Assembly: GCF_000960765.1 (NCBI RefSeq)
Contig: NZ_JYNH01000015.1
Location: 1 to 58,379 of the forward strand
Direction of reading: 5' to 3'
DNA: 58,379 bases
DNA from: Desulfosporosinus sp. I2
Lineage (GTDB): Bacteria > Bacillota > Desulfitobacteriia > Desulfitobacteriales > Desulfitobacteriaceae
Below are positions 33,486-40,886 of this stretch, one piece after another. The notes under the pieces were generated by a model, which worked only from the letters and a program-made list of their open reading frames with translations, made no database searches and was not told the DNA's origin. The position numbers and the translations under genes were made by a program. Numbering within the stretch: position 1 is the first letter of the stretch; every line of letters begins with the position of its first letter.

Positions 33486-34958
33486 TTATTGCCAATCCAA
33501 GTCCTTATTTTCTTTAACCCCTGAAAGCTTCTCAGCAAGGTTTTTACGATGTTCTAGATTAATCAATCGACTAATCATAATGCGCTGAGCTTGGGGAGAA
33601 CCCGCTCCATGCATAGATTCTGTGAGGTAACCTACGGCCGCGGTTCCCATTGTGAGATTCTCTATTAACCTCAGCATTCGCTGACGGTTTTCAACCGGTA
33701 TATCTGACTTACCTACAAAGTATTTCCTTATTATTGGCCCCACATCAGCATGAACAAAATCTTTTTCCGATGGCATCGTAACGAACGCTCCACCTGCAAC
33801 ATCTTGCGCCAAGCGTGCAATCTCGTATGGGAAACGTGTCACGTTTTGCTTACAGATATTAGCTAACAATATGTCGACAAGGTAATTGCCAGCGGCTGTT
33901 TTATACCCCTCCGCCGAGCAAGCAATTCCGCAAGAATATAGAGTCTCATTAAGATGGCACATCTCCACAATCTTGTCCTTAACATGCGAGGCGCGAGAAA
34001 TCCCATTGTACTCTGCCATAGCTTGAGTAGCTCCAATTAGAGCATCACCCACTCCAACCTTGCACCCCCCATAACTCTGACGGTGATAAGAAGCGAATCG
34101 TTCCACCAGCATGGTCGTAAAATCGGTTTCACCATCCATGAAGACCCGTTCCCACGGTACAAATACATCATTGAATATAGTCATAATCTCTTGCCCACCA
34201 AAATACTGGTTGCCGACATCTATGCTTCCGCTCTCCATTTTACGGGTATCACAGGATTGTCTACCATAGACAAAAATAATTCCCGGAGTTTCGAGCGCCA
34301 CAGCAAAGCTTACTGCCCATTCTTTCTCATCCTCTTTAAGTGAGTTATTGGGCATCACTAAGATTTCATGAGAGTTAAGCATGCCAGTTTGATGCATCTT
34401 GCATCCCCTAACGACAATGCCGGCTTCACTCCGATCCACTATATGAACATAGGCATCTGGATCAGTTTGTTCCTTAGGTCTCTTCGACCGATCGCCGCGT
34501 GAATCAGTCATACATCCATCAACCGCGAGATCGTTGTCCTGCACGTATTTCATGAATTCAATAAATCGTTGATGGTAGTGGGTACCATGTTTAACATCAA
34601 TCTCAAACGTTGTGTTAAAAACTGCATTAAACGCATCCATGCCGACACAGCGTTGAAAACAGCAGCCTGTTTTTTGTCCCAAGAGACGCTGCATCTTAAC
34701 TTTTTTCACCAAGTCCTCAGTGCTCTGATGAAGATGTGTGAAACGGTTAACCTTTTGACCGGTTAGGTTCGAAGTGGCGATCATGATATCTTCATACTCT
34801 GCTTCCATGGCCATCTTATAGGTCATCGCCATAGCATTGACCGAGGGGCGAACCATCGGATGATCAACGTAATTCTCTACCTTCTCCCCAAACATATAAA
34901 GGTCGATTTTCATTTTACGAATGTCATTGATATATTGTTGTGACGTTTTCAAAGTCAT
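33486..34958 (-). CDS. abfD: 4-hydroxybutyryl-CoA dehydratase / vinylacetyl-CoA delta-isomerase
   Basis: A 490-residue FAD and [4Fe-4S] enzyme of the 4-hydroxyphenylacetate 3-hydroxylase fold, the same length as AbfD of Clostridium aminobutyricum. Cluster ligands are kept: C-x3-C in CCFQRC (Cys100, Cys104) and HRQSYGGC giving His292 and Cys299, with Tyr296 between them. RQSCDTRKME and TESMHGAGSPQAQRIMI are also conserved. It dehydrates 4-hydroxybutyryl-CoA to crotonyl-CoA by a radical route. ATG at 34958 follows GAGGTGA; a GTG at 34967 overlaps that site. Last gene of unit 2, after acyl-CoA ligase 2. Confidence 0.92.
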   Translation of the reverse strand: MTLKTSQQYINDIRKMKIDLYMFGEKVENYVDHPMVRPSVNAMAMTYKMAMEAEYEDIMIATSNLTGQKVNRFTHLHQSTEDLVKKVKMQRLLGQKTGCCFQRCVGMDAFNAVFNTTFEIDVKHGTHYHQRFIEFMKYVQDNDLAVDGCMTDSRGDRSKRPKEQTDPDAYVHIVDRSEAGIVVRGCKMHQTGMLNSHEILVMPNNSLKEDEKEWAVSFAVALETPGIIFVYGRQSCDTRKMESGSIDVGNQYFGGQEIMTIFNDVFVPWERVFMDGETDFTTMLVERFASYHRQSYGGCKVGVGDALIGATQAMAEYNGISRASHVKDKIVEMCHLNETLYSCGIACSAEGYKTAAGNYLVDILLANICKQNVTRFPYEIARLAQDVAGGAFVTMPSEKDFVHADVGPIIRKYFVGKSDIPVENRQRMLRLIENLTMGTAAVGYLTESMHGAGSPQAQRIMISRLINLEHRKNLAEKLSGVKENKDLDWQ

Positions 34959-35058
34959 CCTGGTCACCTCATTTGCAAGATTAACTCAATTGCTTGAAGC
35001 TTTCGTCACCGAAGTTTCGAGGCTCAGCTTTATTTAGACGAGTTCACTGTAACCAAAC

Positions 35059-36708
35059 TCAGGATTCCGTCGTTGCAGCTGCTTGAAGCTTAGCTTTTTC
35101 CTCTTCTACCAGCTTGCGACGCAAAACTTTCCCGACAATAGTCCTTGGCAATTCATCTCTAAACTCCACGTGGCGGGGAACTTTAAAAGCTGCCATTCTG
35201 GTCTTGCAAAAAGCGATGAATTCCTTTTCATCTGCTTCCATATTGGCGTGCAAAACTATATATGCCTTGACAGTTTCTCCACGGTAGAGATCCGGTACCC
35301 CTGCAACAACAACTTCTTTAACCTTAGGATGTTCGTATAGGACTTCCTCGATATCACGCGGATAGATATTATATCCACCTGCAATGATGATATCTTTTTT
35401 GCGGTCAATAATAAAGCAGAAGCCATCTTCGTTCATTCTGCCGATGTCACCCGTATGCAACCAACCGTTGCGCAAGGTTTCAGCTGTCTCTAGGGGCTTT
35501 TCCCAATATCCCTTCATGACTTGAGGACCCCGAACGCATAATTCTCCTATCTCACCCACAGGAACTTCCCGGTCGCCCGTCTCTAGATCCATGATTACGT
35601 AATCCGTGTCAGGGAGCGGTAAACCGATAGAACCAGCGAGAGATGGACGATCAAGTGGATTACAATGCGTAACAGGGGAAGCCTCAGACAAACCATAGCC
35701 TTCGACTAAGATTCCTTCGCCATGCGTCACTTTGCTAAATTTCTGGGCTACCTCTAAGGGTAAAGGTGCGGAGCCACTCGTACAGGATTTGATCGCAACT
35801 AAGTACTCACGATATTCCTCGATCCGGGGATGATTGTTAAGTGCCATAAACATAGTTGGCGCGCCCGGGAAGAACGTCGGCTTATGGATGCGAATCGTTT
35901 CCAACACCTGATCTACATCAAAACGCGGCAAAATTATCTGCGTAGCTGCAAGAGACACGGCATAATTCATGCAGTCGGTCATACCATAGACGTGAAATAT
36001 CGGTAGGATCGTGAGAATCCGTTCATTTCCATGCTCCTTGTTTGGGTCCCATTCTTGAACTTGGAGGGTATTAGCGATTAAATTATGGTGTGTGAGCATA
36101 ACCCCTTTGGATACACCCGTTGTTCCACCCGTGTACTGCAGGACGGCGAGATCTTCGATGGGATTAATGGCTACCTTGGGATAAACAGAGTCATGTTTGA
36201 TGAGTTCATCATAGGAATACAAACCTTCTGCCGGCTGAACCGAAGCCAAAAAGTTAAAGACTACCACCCGTTGTAAGGACGTTTCTGCAATTATATTCTT
36301 TACCCTAGGATACATCATTTCTAAGACAATGATGGTCGTTGCACCAGAATCATTCATTTGATAGGCTATTTCCCGTTCAATATACATGGGGTTTGTCTGT
36401 ACAACAATGGCGCCTAATTTGAGTATGGCGAAGAAAGCGATTTCCCATTGGGGGCAATTCGGACCCATAAGCCCGACACGGTCCCCTCTTACAATACCAA
36501 TGTTAGCTAAAGCTCCCGCAAAGCGATTGACCTGATCCCCGAACTGCCTATAAGTTACGGTCTGAGCCCCAAAAATCATAGCAACTGTGTCCGGCTCTTT
36601 GTCCACAGTCTCATCAAGCATTTGGCCAAGCGACTTAAAGGGATAATCAATGTGATACCTAACCTTACTTGGGTAGCTTTTCAACCATAGTTTCTCGCTC
36701 TTCATCAT
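35059..36708 (-). CDS. AMP-forming acyl-CoA ligase, copy 2
   Basis: A paralogue of the ligase at 31390 with the same motifs (YTGGTTGVSKGVMLTH, EGYGLSEASP, HTGDIGRMNEDGFC, GKVLRRK). It differs by scattered substitutions over the first two thirds and is identical in the last roughly 130 residues. ATG at 36708 (or the adjacent 36705) follows GAGG; the frame extends to 36738 without a ribosome site. It sits between a 3-hydroxyacyl-CoA dehydrogenase and abfD, so 4-hydroxybutyrate is a plausible substrate (inference). Cytosolic. Confidence 0.88.
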   Translation of the reverse strand: MMKSEKLWLKSYPSKVRYHIDYPFKSLGQMLDETVDKEPDTVAMIFGAQTVTYRQFGDQVNRFAGALANIGIVRGDRVGLMGPNCPQWEIAFFAILKLGAIVVQTNPMYIEREIAYQMNDSGATTIIVLEMMYPRVKNIIAETSLQRVVVFNFLASVQPAEGLYSYDELIKHDSVYPKVAINPIEDLAVLQYTGGTTGVSKGVMLTHHNLIANTLQVQEWDPNKEHGNERILTILPIFHVYGMTDCMNYAVSLAATQIILPRFDVDQVLETIRIHKPTFFPGAPTMFMALNNHPRIEEYREYLVAIKSCTSGSAPLPLEVAQKFSKVTHGEGILVEGYGLSEASPVTHCNPLDRPSLAGSIGLPLPDTDYVIMDLETGDREVPVGEIGELCVRGPQVMKGYWEKPLETAETLRNGWLHTGDIGRMNEDGFCFIIDRKKDIIIAGGYNIYPRDIEEVLYEHPKVKEVVVAGVPDLYRGETVKAYIVLHANMEADEKEFIAFCKTRMAAFKVPRHVEFRDELPRTIVGKVLRRKLVEEEKAKLQAAATTES

Positions 36709-36776
36709 CCTTAACCTCTCTTTCTTCCCATCAATCAAAAAGGCATAAGCTTACCTAGGTTTTCTTTCATAATTTC

Positions 36777-37643
36777 TCACTCATATGAATAAAAGCCCTT
36801 TTTAGTTTTCTTACCATATTCTCCTTTAAAAAACTTCTCAATAACTAGTGGTGAAGGCTTGTCTTTAGGATCACCGGTTTCTCTGTATCGTTCCATGCCG
36901 ATATAGTAGGAAAGATCGATGCCTGTAAAATCCATTAGGCGGAACGGACCCATCGGATGACCTAAAGCATTAGTTACCGCCATATCAATTTCTTCCGGGC
37001 TAGCAATACCCATATCGGCTAGAAACAGTGCCTCATGATGAAGCGCCGATAGGATCCGATTGACCAAAAAACCATAAATTTCTTTCTTCAGCAACACACC
37101 ATTTTTACCTAGTTTAGTGCATAAATCCATCGTGACTTGTACTGTTTCTATTGAAGTGTGCGGCCCTTTTACAACTTCAACCAGCTTCATAACTAGGGCA
37201 GGATTAAAAAAGTGCATGTTGCATACTTTGTCCGGTCGTTTCGTAGCATCAGCAATCTTTGAACTGACAATAAAGGAGCTGTTGGTGGCTAAAATCGCAT
37301 GAGGAGGGGCGATTCTATCTAAATCAGCAAAAAGCTTCCTTTTGATGTCCATTATTTCTACAGCTGCCTCGATTACAAAATCAGCCTCTCCAGCTGCTTC
37401 CTCTAAATTCTGTGTAAAGCTTAGATTTGAGAGGGCTTGGTCAGCTTGCGCTTGTGGTATTTTTCCTTTGGCAACCCGTTCGGGCAAATAAGTTCGTGTA
37501 AAATCTTCTGCTTTATTCAGCATGTCTTGACTAATATCAGTACATCTGACCTGAAAGCCAGCCAATGCAGTACATAAAGCAATCTGATGACCCATATTTC
37601 CAGCACCTATTACACAGATCTTTTTAATATTATCAATTTTCAT
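36777..37643 (-). CDS. 3-hydroxyacyl-CoA (3-hydroxybutyryl-CoA) dehydrogenase
   Basis: A 288-residue NAD-dependent dehydrogenase with Rossmann motif GAGNMG (residues about 12-17), the catalytic His in NMHFFNPA, and the C-terminal HPMGPFRLMDFTGID. It oxidises the 3-hydroxyacyl-CoA formed from crotonyl-CoA or similar. It belongs to a trio of paralogues in this island (with 51640 and 53876) that share GNMGHQIAL instead of the common GSGIAQ. ATG at 37643 follows GGAGG. Second gene of unit 2. Confidence 0.9.
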   Translation of the reverse strand: MKIDNIKKICVIGAGNMGHQIALCTALAGFQVRCTDISQDMLNKAEDFTRTYLPERVAKGKIPQAQADQALSNLSFTQNLEEAAGEADFVIEAAVEIMDIKRKLFADLDRIAPPHAILATNSSFIVSSKIADATKRPDKVCNMHFFNPALVMKLVEVVKGPHTSIETVQVTMDLCTKLGKNGVLLKKEIYGFLVNRILSALHHEALFLADMGIASPEEIDMAVTNALGHPMGPFRLMDFTGIDLSYYIGMERYRETGDPKDKPSPLVIEKFFKGEYGKKTKKGFYSYE

Positions 37644-37719
37644 GATTTACCTCCGCAATCTTTCGTTTGCTCACACCACTTTAACGTAATCCGATAATGT
37701 TCATAGGCCGTTTGCTGCC

Positions 37720-38121
37720 TTATAATCCCTCTTCCTCTGTCGCTCGTGTTATCAGGGTGGAACAGCTGGTAAACACCAATTCGCCCGAAAAATCATAACC
37801 TATGGTTTCAACCACGACAAAAATTAACTTTCCCGACTTTCCTATGCGTTCATAGACATCTTTAACACGACGCTTATAGGTTACGCTGTCTCCAATAAAA
37901 AGTGGTCGATGGTAAGTTATTTTTTGTTCTCCATGAATCATACCGGGAATAGGTAATTCAAATTCCCCTATGTTAGACTGGATTAGAGTCCCCACAAACG
38001 TTGCGGGCACCCGGTCATCACATTTGATTCCCGCAGCCTCGGCGAACTTACGTACTTCCTCGCTTTTTATCTTTAATAAAATCGGCTCACTTTCCCGGCC
38101 AATTAATTCTTTCGCAATCAT
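37720..38121 (-). CDS. FAS1-like (MaoC N-terminal type) dehydratase subunit
   Basis: A 133-residue single hot-dog domain of the MaoC_dehydrat_N/FAS1-like type. It begins IAKELIGRESEPILLKIKSEEVRKFAEA and has PGMIHGEQKITYHRPLFIGDSV, but lacks the D-x4-H catalytic motif of a hydratase-2 domain. In known pairs such as HadAB the non-catalytic subunit binds substrate beside a catalytic MaoC partner. No MaoC gene is next to it; the nearest is at 57887. It is the first gene of unit 2, directly behind a sigma-54-type promoter. ATG follows AAAGGAAG. Confidence 0.8.
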   Translation of the reverse strand: MIAKELIGRESEPILLKIKSEEVRKFAEAAGIKCDDRVPATFVGTLIQSNIGEFELPIPGMIHGEQKITYHRPLFIGDSVTYKRRVKDVYERIGKSGKLIFVVVETIGYDFSGELVFTSCSTLITRATEEEGL

Positions 38122-38235
38122 ACTCTGCTTCCTTTCTATTCGCAGATCTCCTCTTCTTAGACCAGAATTCTAAGATACTCCTAAATTTCTAATTCAAATA
38201 ACTTCTCCTTTTTCAAATATTCTGATAAATTTAAC

Positions 38236-38251
38236 TGCAATATTTATGCCA
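38236..38251 (-). promoter_or_regulatory. Sigma-54 promoter, unit 2 (FAS1-like - hbd - ligase 2 - abfD)
   Basis: The minus strand reads TGGCATAAATATTGCA with the required GG-N10-GC spacing, 115 bases before the first start codon. Confidence 0.85.
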
Positions 38252-38362
38252 CCAAAGTTTATGAGTTAAATATTTAAAAACTTGCTTTTTAGGAAGAGTT
38301 TATGCTCCCTCTGAAACTTGTATAACCTATCCAAGGACTTAAGCTACCTTATCGTGTACGAA

Positions 38363-38394
38363 ATCAATACAAACTTTAGGATTTTTGTATTGAT
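38363..38394. promoter_or_regulatory. Candidate enhancer site for unit 2
   Basis: ATCAATACAAA-N10-TTTGTATTGAT is a perfect 11-bp inverted repeat about 150 bases upstream of the expected transcription start. It contains the TGTAT half-site also seen upstream of units 1 and 6. Confidence 0.45.
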
Positions 38395-38467
38395 AGTATA
38401 CAGTTTAAACGTCGATTCCCTATAACCACCTCGATGTTTCGACCATTAAAAAGATCCACCCCAACGT

Positions 38468-38508
38468 GAAGGGCCGTTCTGGGTATTCACCCCATTACGG
38501 CCCTCACT
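38468..38508 (-). terminator. Terminator of the binding-lipoprotein gene
   Basis: GTGAAGGGCCGT ... ACGGCCCTCAC forms an 11-12 bp stem just after the stop of the gene at 38527. Confidence 0.75.
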
Positions 38509-38526
38509 TAAATTTTAGTTAGCCAA

Positions 38527-39729
38527 TTACTTGCCTGCAGAATTCTTAATCGAGAATGGCTTACCGTACTTCCCATTTTCCACCATAATCCCTGTTCCAT
38601 CCGTTGTCATCCCGCCCCCCGCATCGACTCCGGGTAGTGGAACAACGAGACTAGGATCATTAAAGGGCATACTTCCTTTAATTCCTTCAAAAATCTTAGT
38701 TGCATCAGTAACACTCCCGGACTTTTCAATTCCTTTTGCTACAAGCATCATTGCTTCATAATTCCAAGTTGGTTCCCAGGCAGGAACTTTATTACTATAC
38801 TTGGCTTTAAATCGATCAACAAAGGCCTTTGTTCCTGGACCCTCGAAAAGATAGACTGGTACAACACCTACAACTCCATCCAATTCTGCCAATGGAACTA
38901 CTTCAGCCATTTGTTCTACTTTGGCTTGGTCCATGACTAAGAATCCACCCTTAAAGCCGAGTTGTCTGGCTTGTTTAACAACCATAGCCGTGGGTTGCGA
39001 AGGTCCACCTACGAACAATACGTCCGGTTTGCTGGCTAGGGCTTTGCTGATATAGGTATTGAAATCGGATTCTTTGTTATAATCCACTGGATTATTGGCT
39101 ACTACAGTACCTCCTAGTTTTTCCCACACTGGGACGAGTACTGTGGCCCAGTCTTTTCCATATTGACTTGTAGTAGGAATAAGCGCAATTTTTTTGCCAT
39201 ATTTATCCATAACCTTTTTTGAAAACTCCTCAGGATAGAGACTATACGGTGGAGGAATCCGTAAAGTTAATTTGTTTCCACCCGAAGTAATCTTTGGTTC
39301 GCTGGTGTAAGCAGCGAGCAAAAATCCATCGGTTTCATTAAATTGTTGAAGAGCGAAAGCACCACCACTATGAGGTGTAAATATAACAGGGGTATTATAT
39401 TCAGACTTAAGTCTTCGAGCATTTGTCGCGGCTTTATCTGGTAAGTATTGGTCATCTAGTTTTATTAGATTGATTTTATACTTTTGTCCGGATACCGTCA
39501 TTCCTTTGGCATTAATCTCTTCTACAGCCATATCCAAACCATCGGTATTATCTTTACCATATAATGCGGCACCGCCACTTAGAGGGCCGGTATAACCAAT
39601 GTTCAACGTTTTTACCTCCGTGTTAGCAGAGGGGGTAGTGCTACTAGTAGCAGGTTTAGTACTACAACCTGCAATCACCAGCAAGCCGATTAAAGTAATT
39701 GCTAGCCATAAACTATTCTTACGATTCAT
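38527..39729 (-). CDS. Branched-chain amino acid-type ABC substrate-binding lipoprotein
   Basis: This 400-residue protein starts with a lipoprotein signal (hydrophobic segment then LVIAGC, Cys22) and a Ser/Thr-rich linker. The mature part is a Peripla_BP_6 (LivJ-like) fold with VKTLNIGYTGPLSGGAALYG and the NARRLKSE ... VIFTPHSGG segments. It should capture a small acid or amino acid outside the membrane. No permease or ATPase genes are nearby, so it is an orphan that must share a transporter encoded elsewhere. ATG at 39729 follows GAAGAGG; a weaker sigma-54-type site lies 177 bases upstream. Confidence 0.87.
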   Translation of the reverse strand: MNRKNSLWLAITLIGLLVIAGCSTKPATSSTTPSANTEVKTLNIGYTGPLSGGAALYGKDNTDGLDMAVEEINAKGMTVSGQKYKINLIKLDDQYLPDKAATNARRLKSEYNTPVIFTPHSGGAFALQQFNETDGFLLAAYTSEPKITSGGNKLTLRIPPPYSLYPEEFSKKVMDKYGKKIALIPTTSQYGKDWATVLVPVWEKLGGTVVANNPVDYNKESDFNTYISKALASKPDVLFVGGPSQPTAMVVKQARQLGFKGGFLVMDQAKVEQMAEVVPLAELDGVVGVVPVYLFEGPGTKAFVDRFKAKYSNKVPAWEPTWNYEAMMLVAKGIEKSGSVTDATKIFEGIKGSMPFNDPSLVVPLPGVDAGGGMTTDGTGIMVENGKYGKPFSIKNSAGK

Positions 39730-39905
39730 TAAGTCATTACACCTCTTCCTTTTTCTTAAGCTCTCTTTATGATGGTTATGTGTTACTTAACGTTTCAATA
39801 TGCTATAACAATTCCCCCTTTTAACACTCATCACAATAGAAACTGAAAACACCTTTTAAAAAAAAGATTAATTAATTGAATATTATTAATATACTGAATA
39901 TTATA

Positions 39906-39921
39906 TGCAAATTTGATACCA
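39906..39921 (-). promoter_or_regulatory. Weaker sigma-54 promoter candidate, unit 3 (binding lipoprotein)
   Basis: The minus strand reads TGGTATCAAATTTGCA. GG-N10-GC spacing and TTGCA are intact but GGCAC is replaced by GGTAT. The rest of 39730-40074 shows no gene. Confidence 0.55.
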
Positions 39922-40074
39922 TCCCTAATCTCCGCTATTTGCGGATCTATATCTAAAAGTTATTTACTTTTTATACACTTTTACCCATTTATTGTATGAA
40001 ATGTAAACATATAATGTCTATTATTCCTATGAAATTTGGCAGTTAACAAGCCTTTGATACCTTATGCCTTAAAC

Positions 40075-40111
40075 AGAAAAAGGACTAACCCGCTCGCCTG
40101 GTATTAGTCCT
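40075..40111 (-). terminator. Terminator of unit 4 (after the queG-like remnant)
   Basis: AGGACTAA ... TTAGTCCT forms an 8-bp stem with a T5 tail on the minus strand. Confidence 0.7.
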
Positions 40112-40151
40112 CATTTTTACAAATTTAAGTTTACCCGTTAAAAATCATCGT

Positions 40152-40481
40152 TCAAAAGCTTGTATGATCTGAGCCCCCAATACAACCCAATGCCCAGGCT
40201 GCCATACCCTTAACCCGTTCATCGCTATTCTCAAAGAAAGCCTTTTCCAAATGGGGGATGAAAAAAGAATCATGGCTATTTCCCATTACCCGTGCCACAT
40301 TCATTTTCCAGCGCCAAATTTCATTTGCAGACATGTATACTGGCTACCTCGCGTAACCCTGTCATCATCAATATAGCACCGACCACTTTTGTTGTGTTTC
40401 AAAAGCATCGGCAGTCGTAAAACCAACGTCATCAAACCCCAGCTTGAGAGCCTGGTCGATAATCTCACGTTTACTAATCAA
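40152..40481 (-). pseudogene. QueG-like iron-sulfur protein, internally deleted remnant
   Basis: From a TTG at 40481, with AAGGTGG upstream, the frame reads ISKREIIDQALKLGFDDVGF then TTADAFETQQKWS, an N-terminus typical of epoxyqueuosine reductase-like proteins. Stops follow at about 40370. In the same frame, 40334-40152 reads EIWRWKMNVARVMGNSHDSF then AWALGCIGG, typical of the C-terminal HEAT-like part. The central cobalamin and Fe-S domains are missing. The two ends in one frame point to an internal deletion. Confidence 0.7.
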
Positions 40482-40525
40482 TGATCCCACCTTCTCTTTC
40501 TTTGTGCCGATTACTAAAAAGAACA

Positions 40526-40813
40526 CTACAACTCCTTTAAGATTTTTATGGCGGGCGGAGCAGCAAGAAGATCTTTAAATTTTGATCCAGCCTCTTTGAA
40601 ATGAGCTGAGTGTCGATGATCAGCCATCGCTTGCTCATCTTTATATTTCTCTACAAAGATAATCTCGGTAGGGTCGTTGGCTGTAACATGGGCAATGTAC
40701 ATTAAATTACCTTCTTCTTGGGTCCTTACCTCATTGGCCAGTAGAGCGCAGGCCTCAGCTAATTCGGTTTCTTTGCCCATTTGGGCTTTTAAACCAGCTA
40801 AAATGGTTATCAT
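40526..40813 (-). CDS. Antibiotic biosynthesis monooxygenase (YgiN-like) domain protein
   Basis: A 95-residue ferredoxin-like-fold protein: MITILAGLKAQMGKETELAE, EEGNLMYIAHVTANDPTEII, FVEKYKDEQAMADHRHSAHF. These are the strands and helix of the ABM superfamily, whose members include quinol monooxygenases and heme-degrading enzymes; many small copies have no known role. ATG at 40813 follows GAGGGG. It follows the adenine deaminase gene by 73 bases and precedes the queG-like remnant. Confidence 0.85.
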   Translation of the reverse strand: MITILAGLKAQMGKETELAEACALLANEVRTQEEGNLMYIAHVTANDPTEIIFVEKYKDEQAMADHRHSAHFKEAGSKFKDLLAAPPAIKILKEL

Positions 40814-40886
40814 TTAAAAATCCCCTCTCTTTTTTAGTTTTTTGGTTATTTCAGTCCATTTAATGGTATGGGTCTTATTTCAAGCA

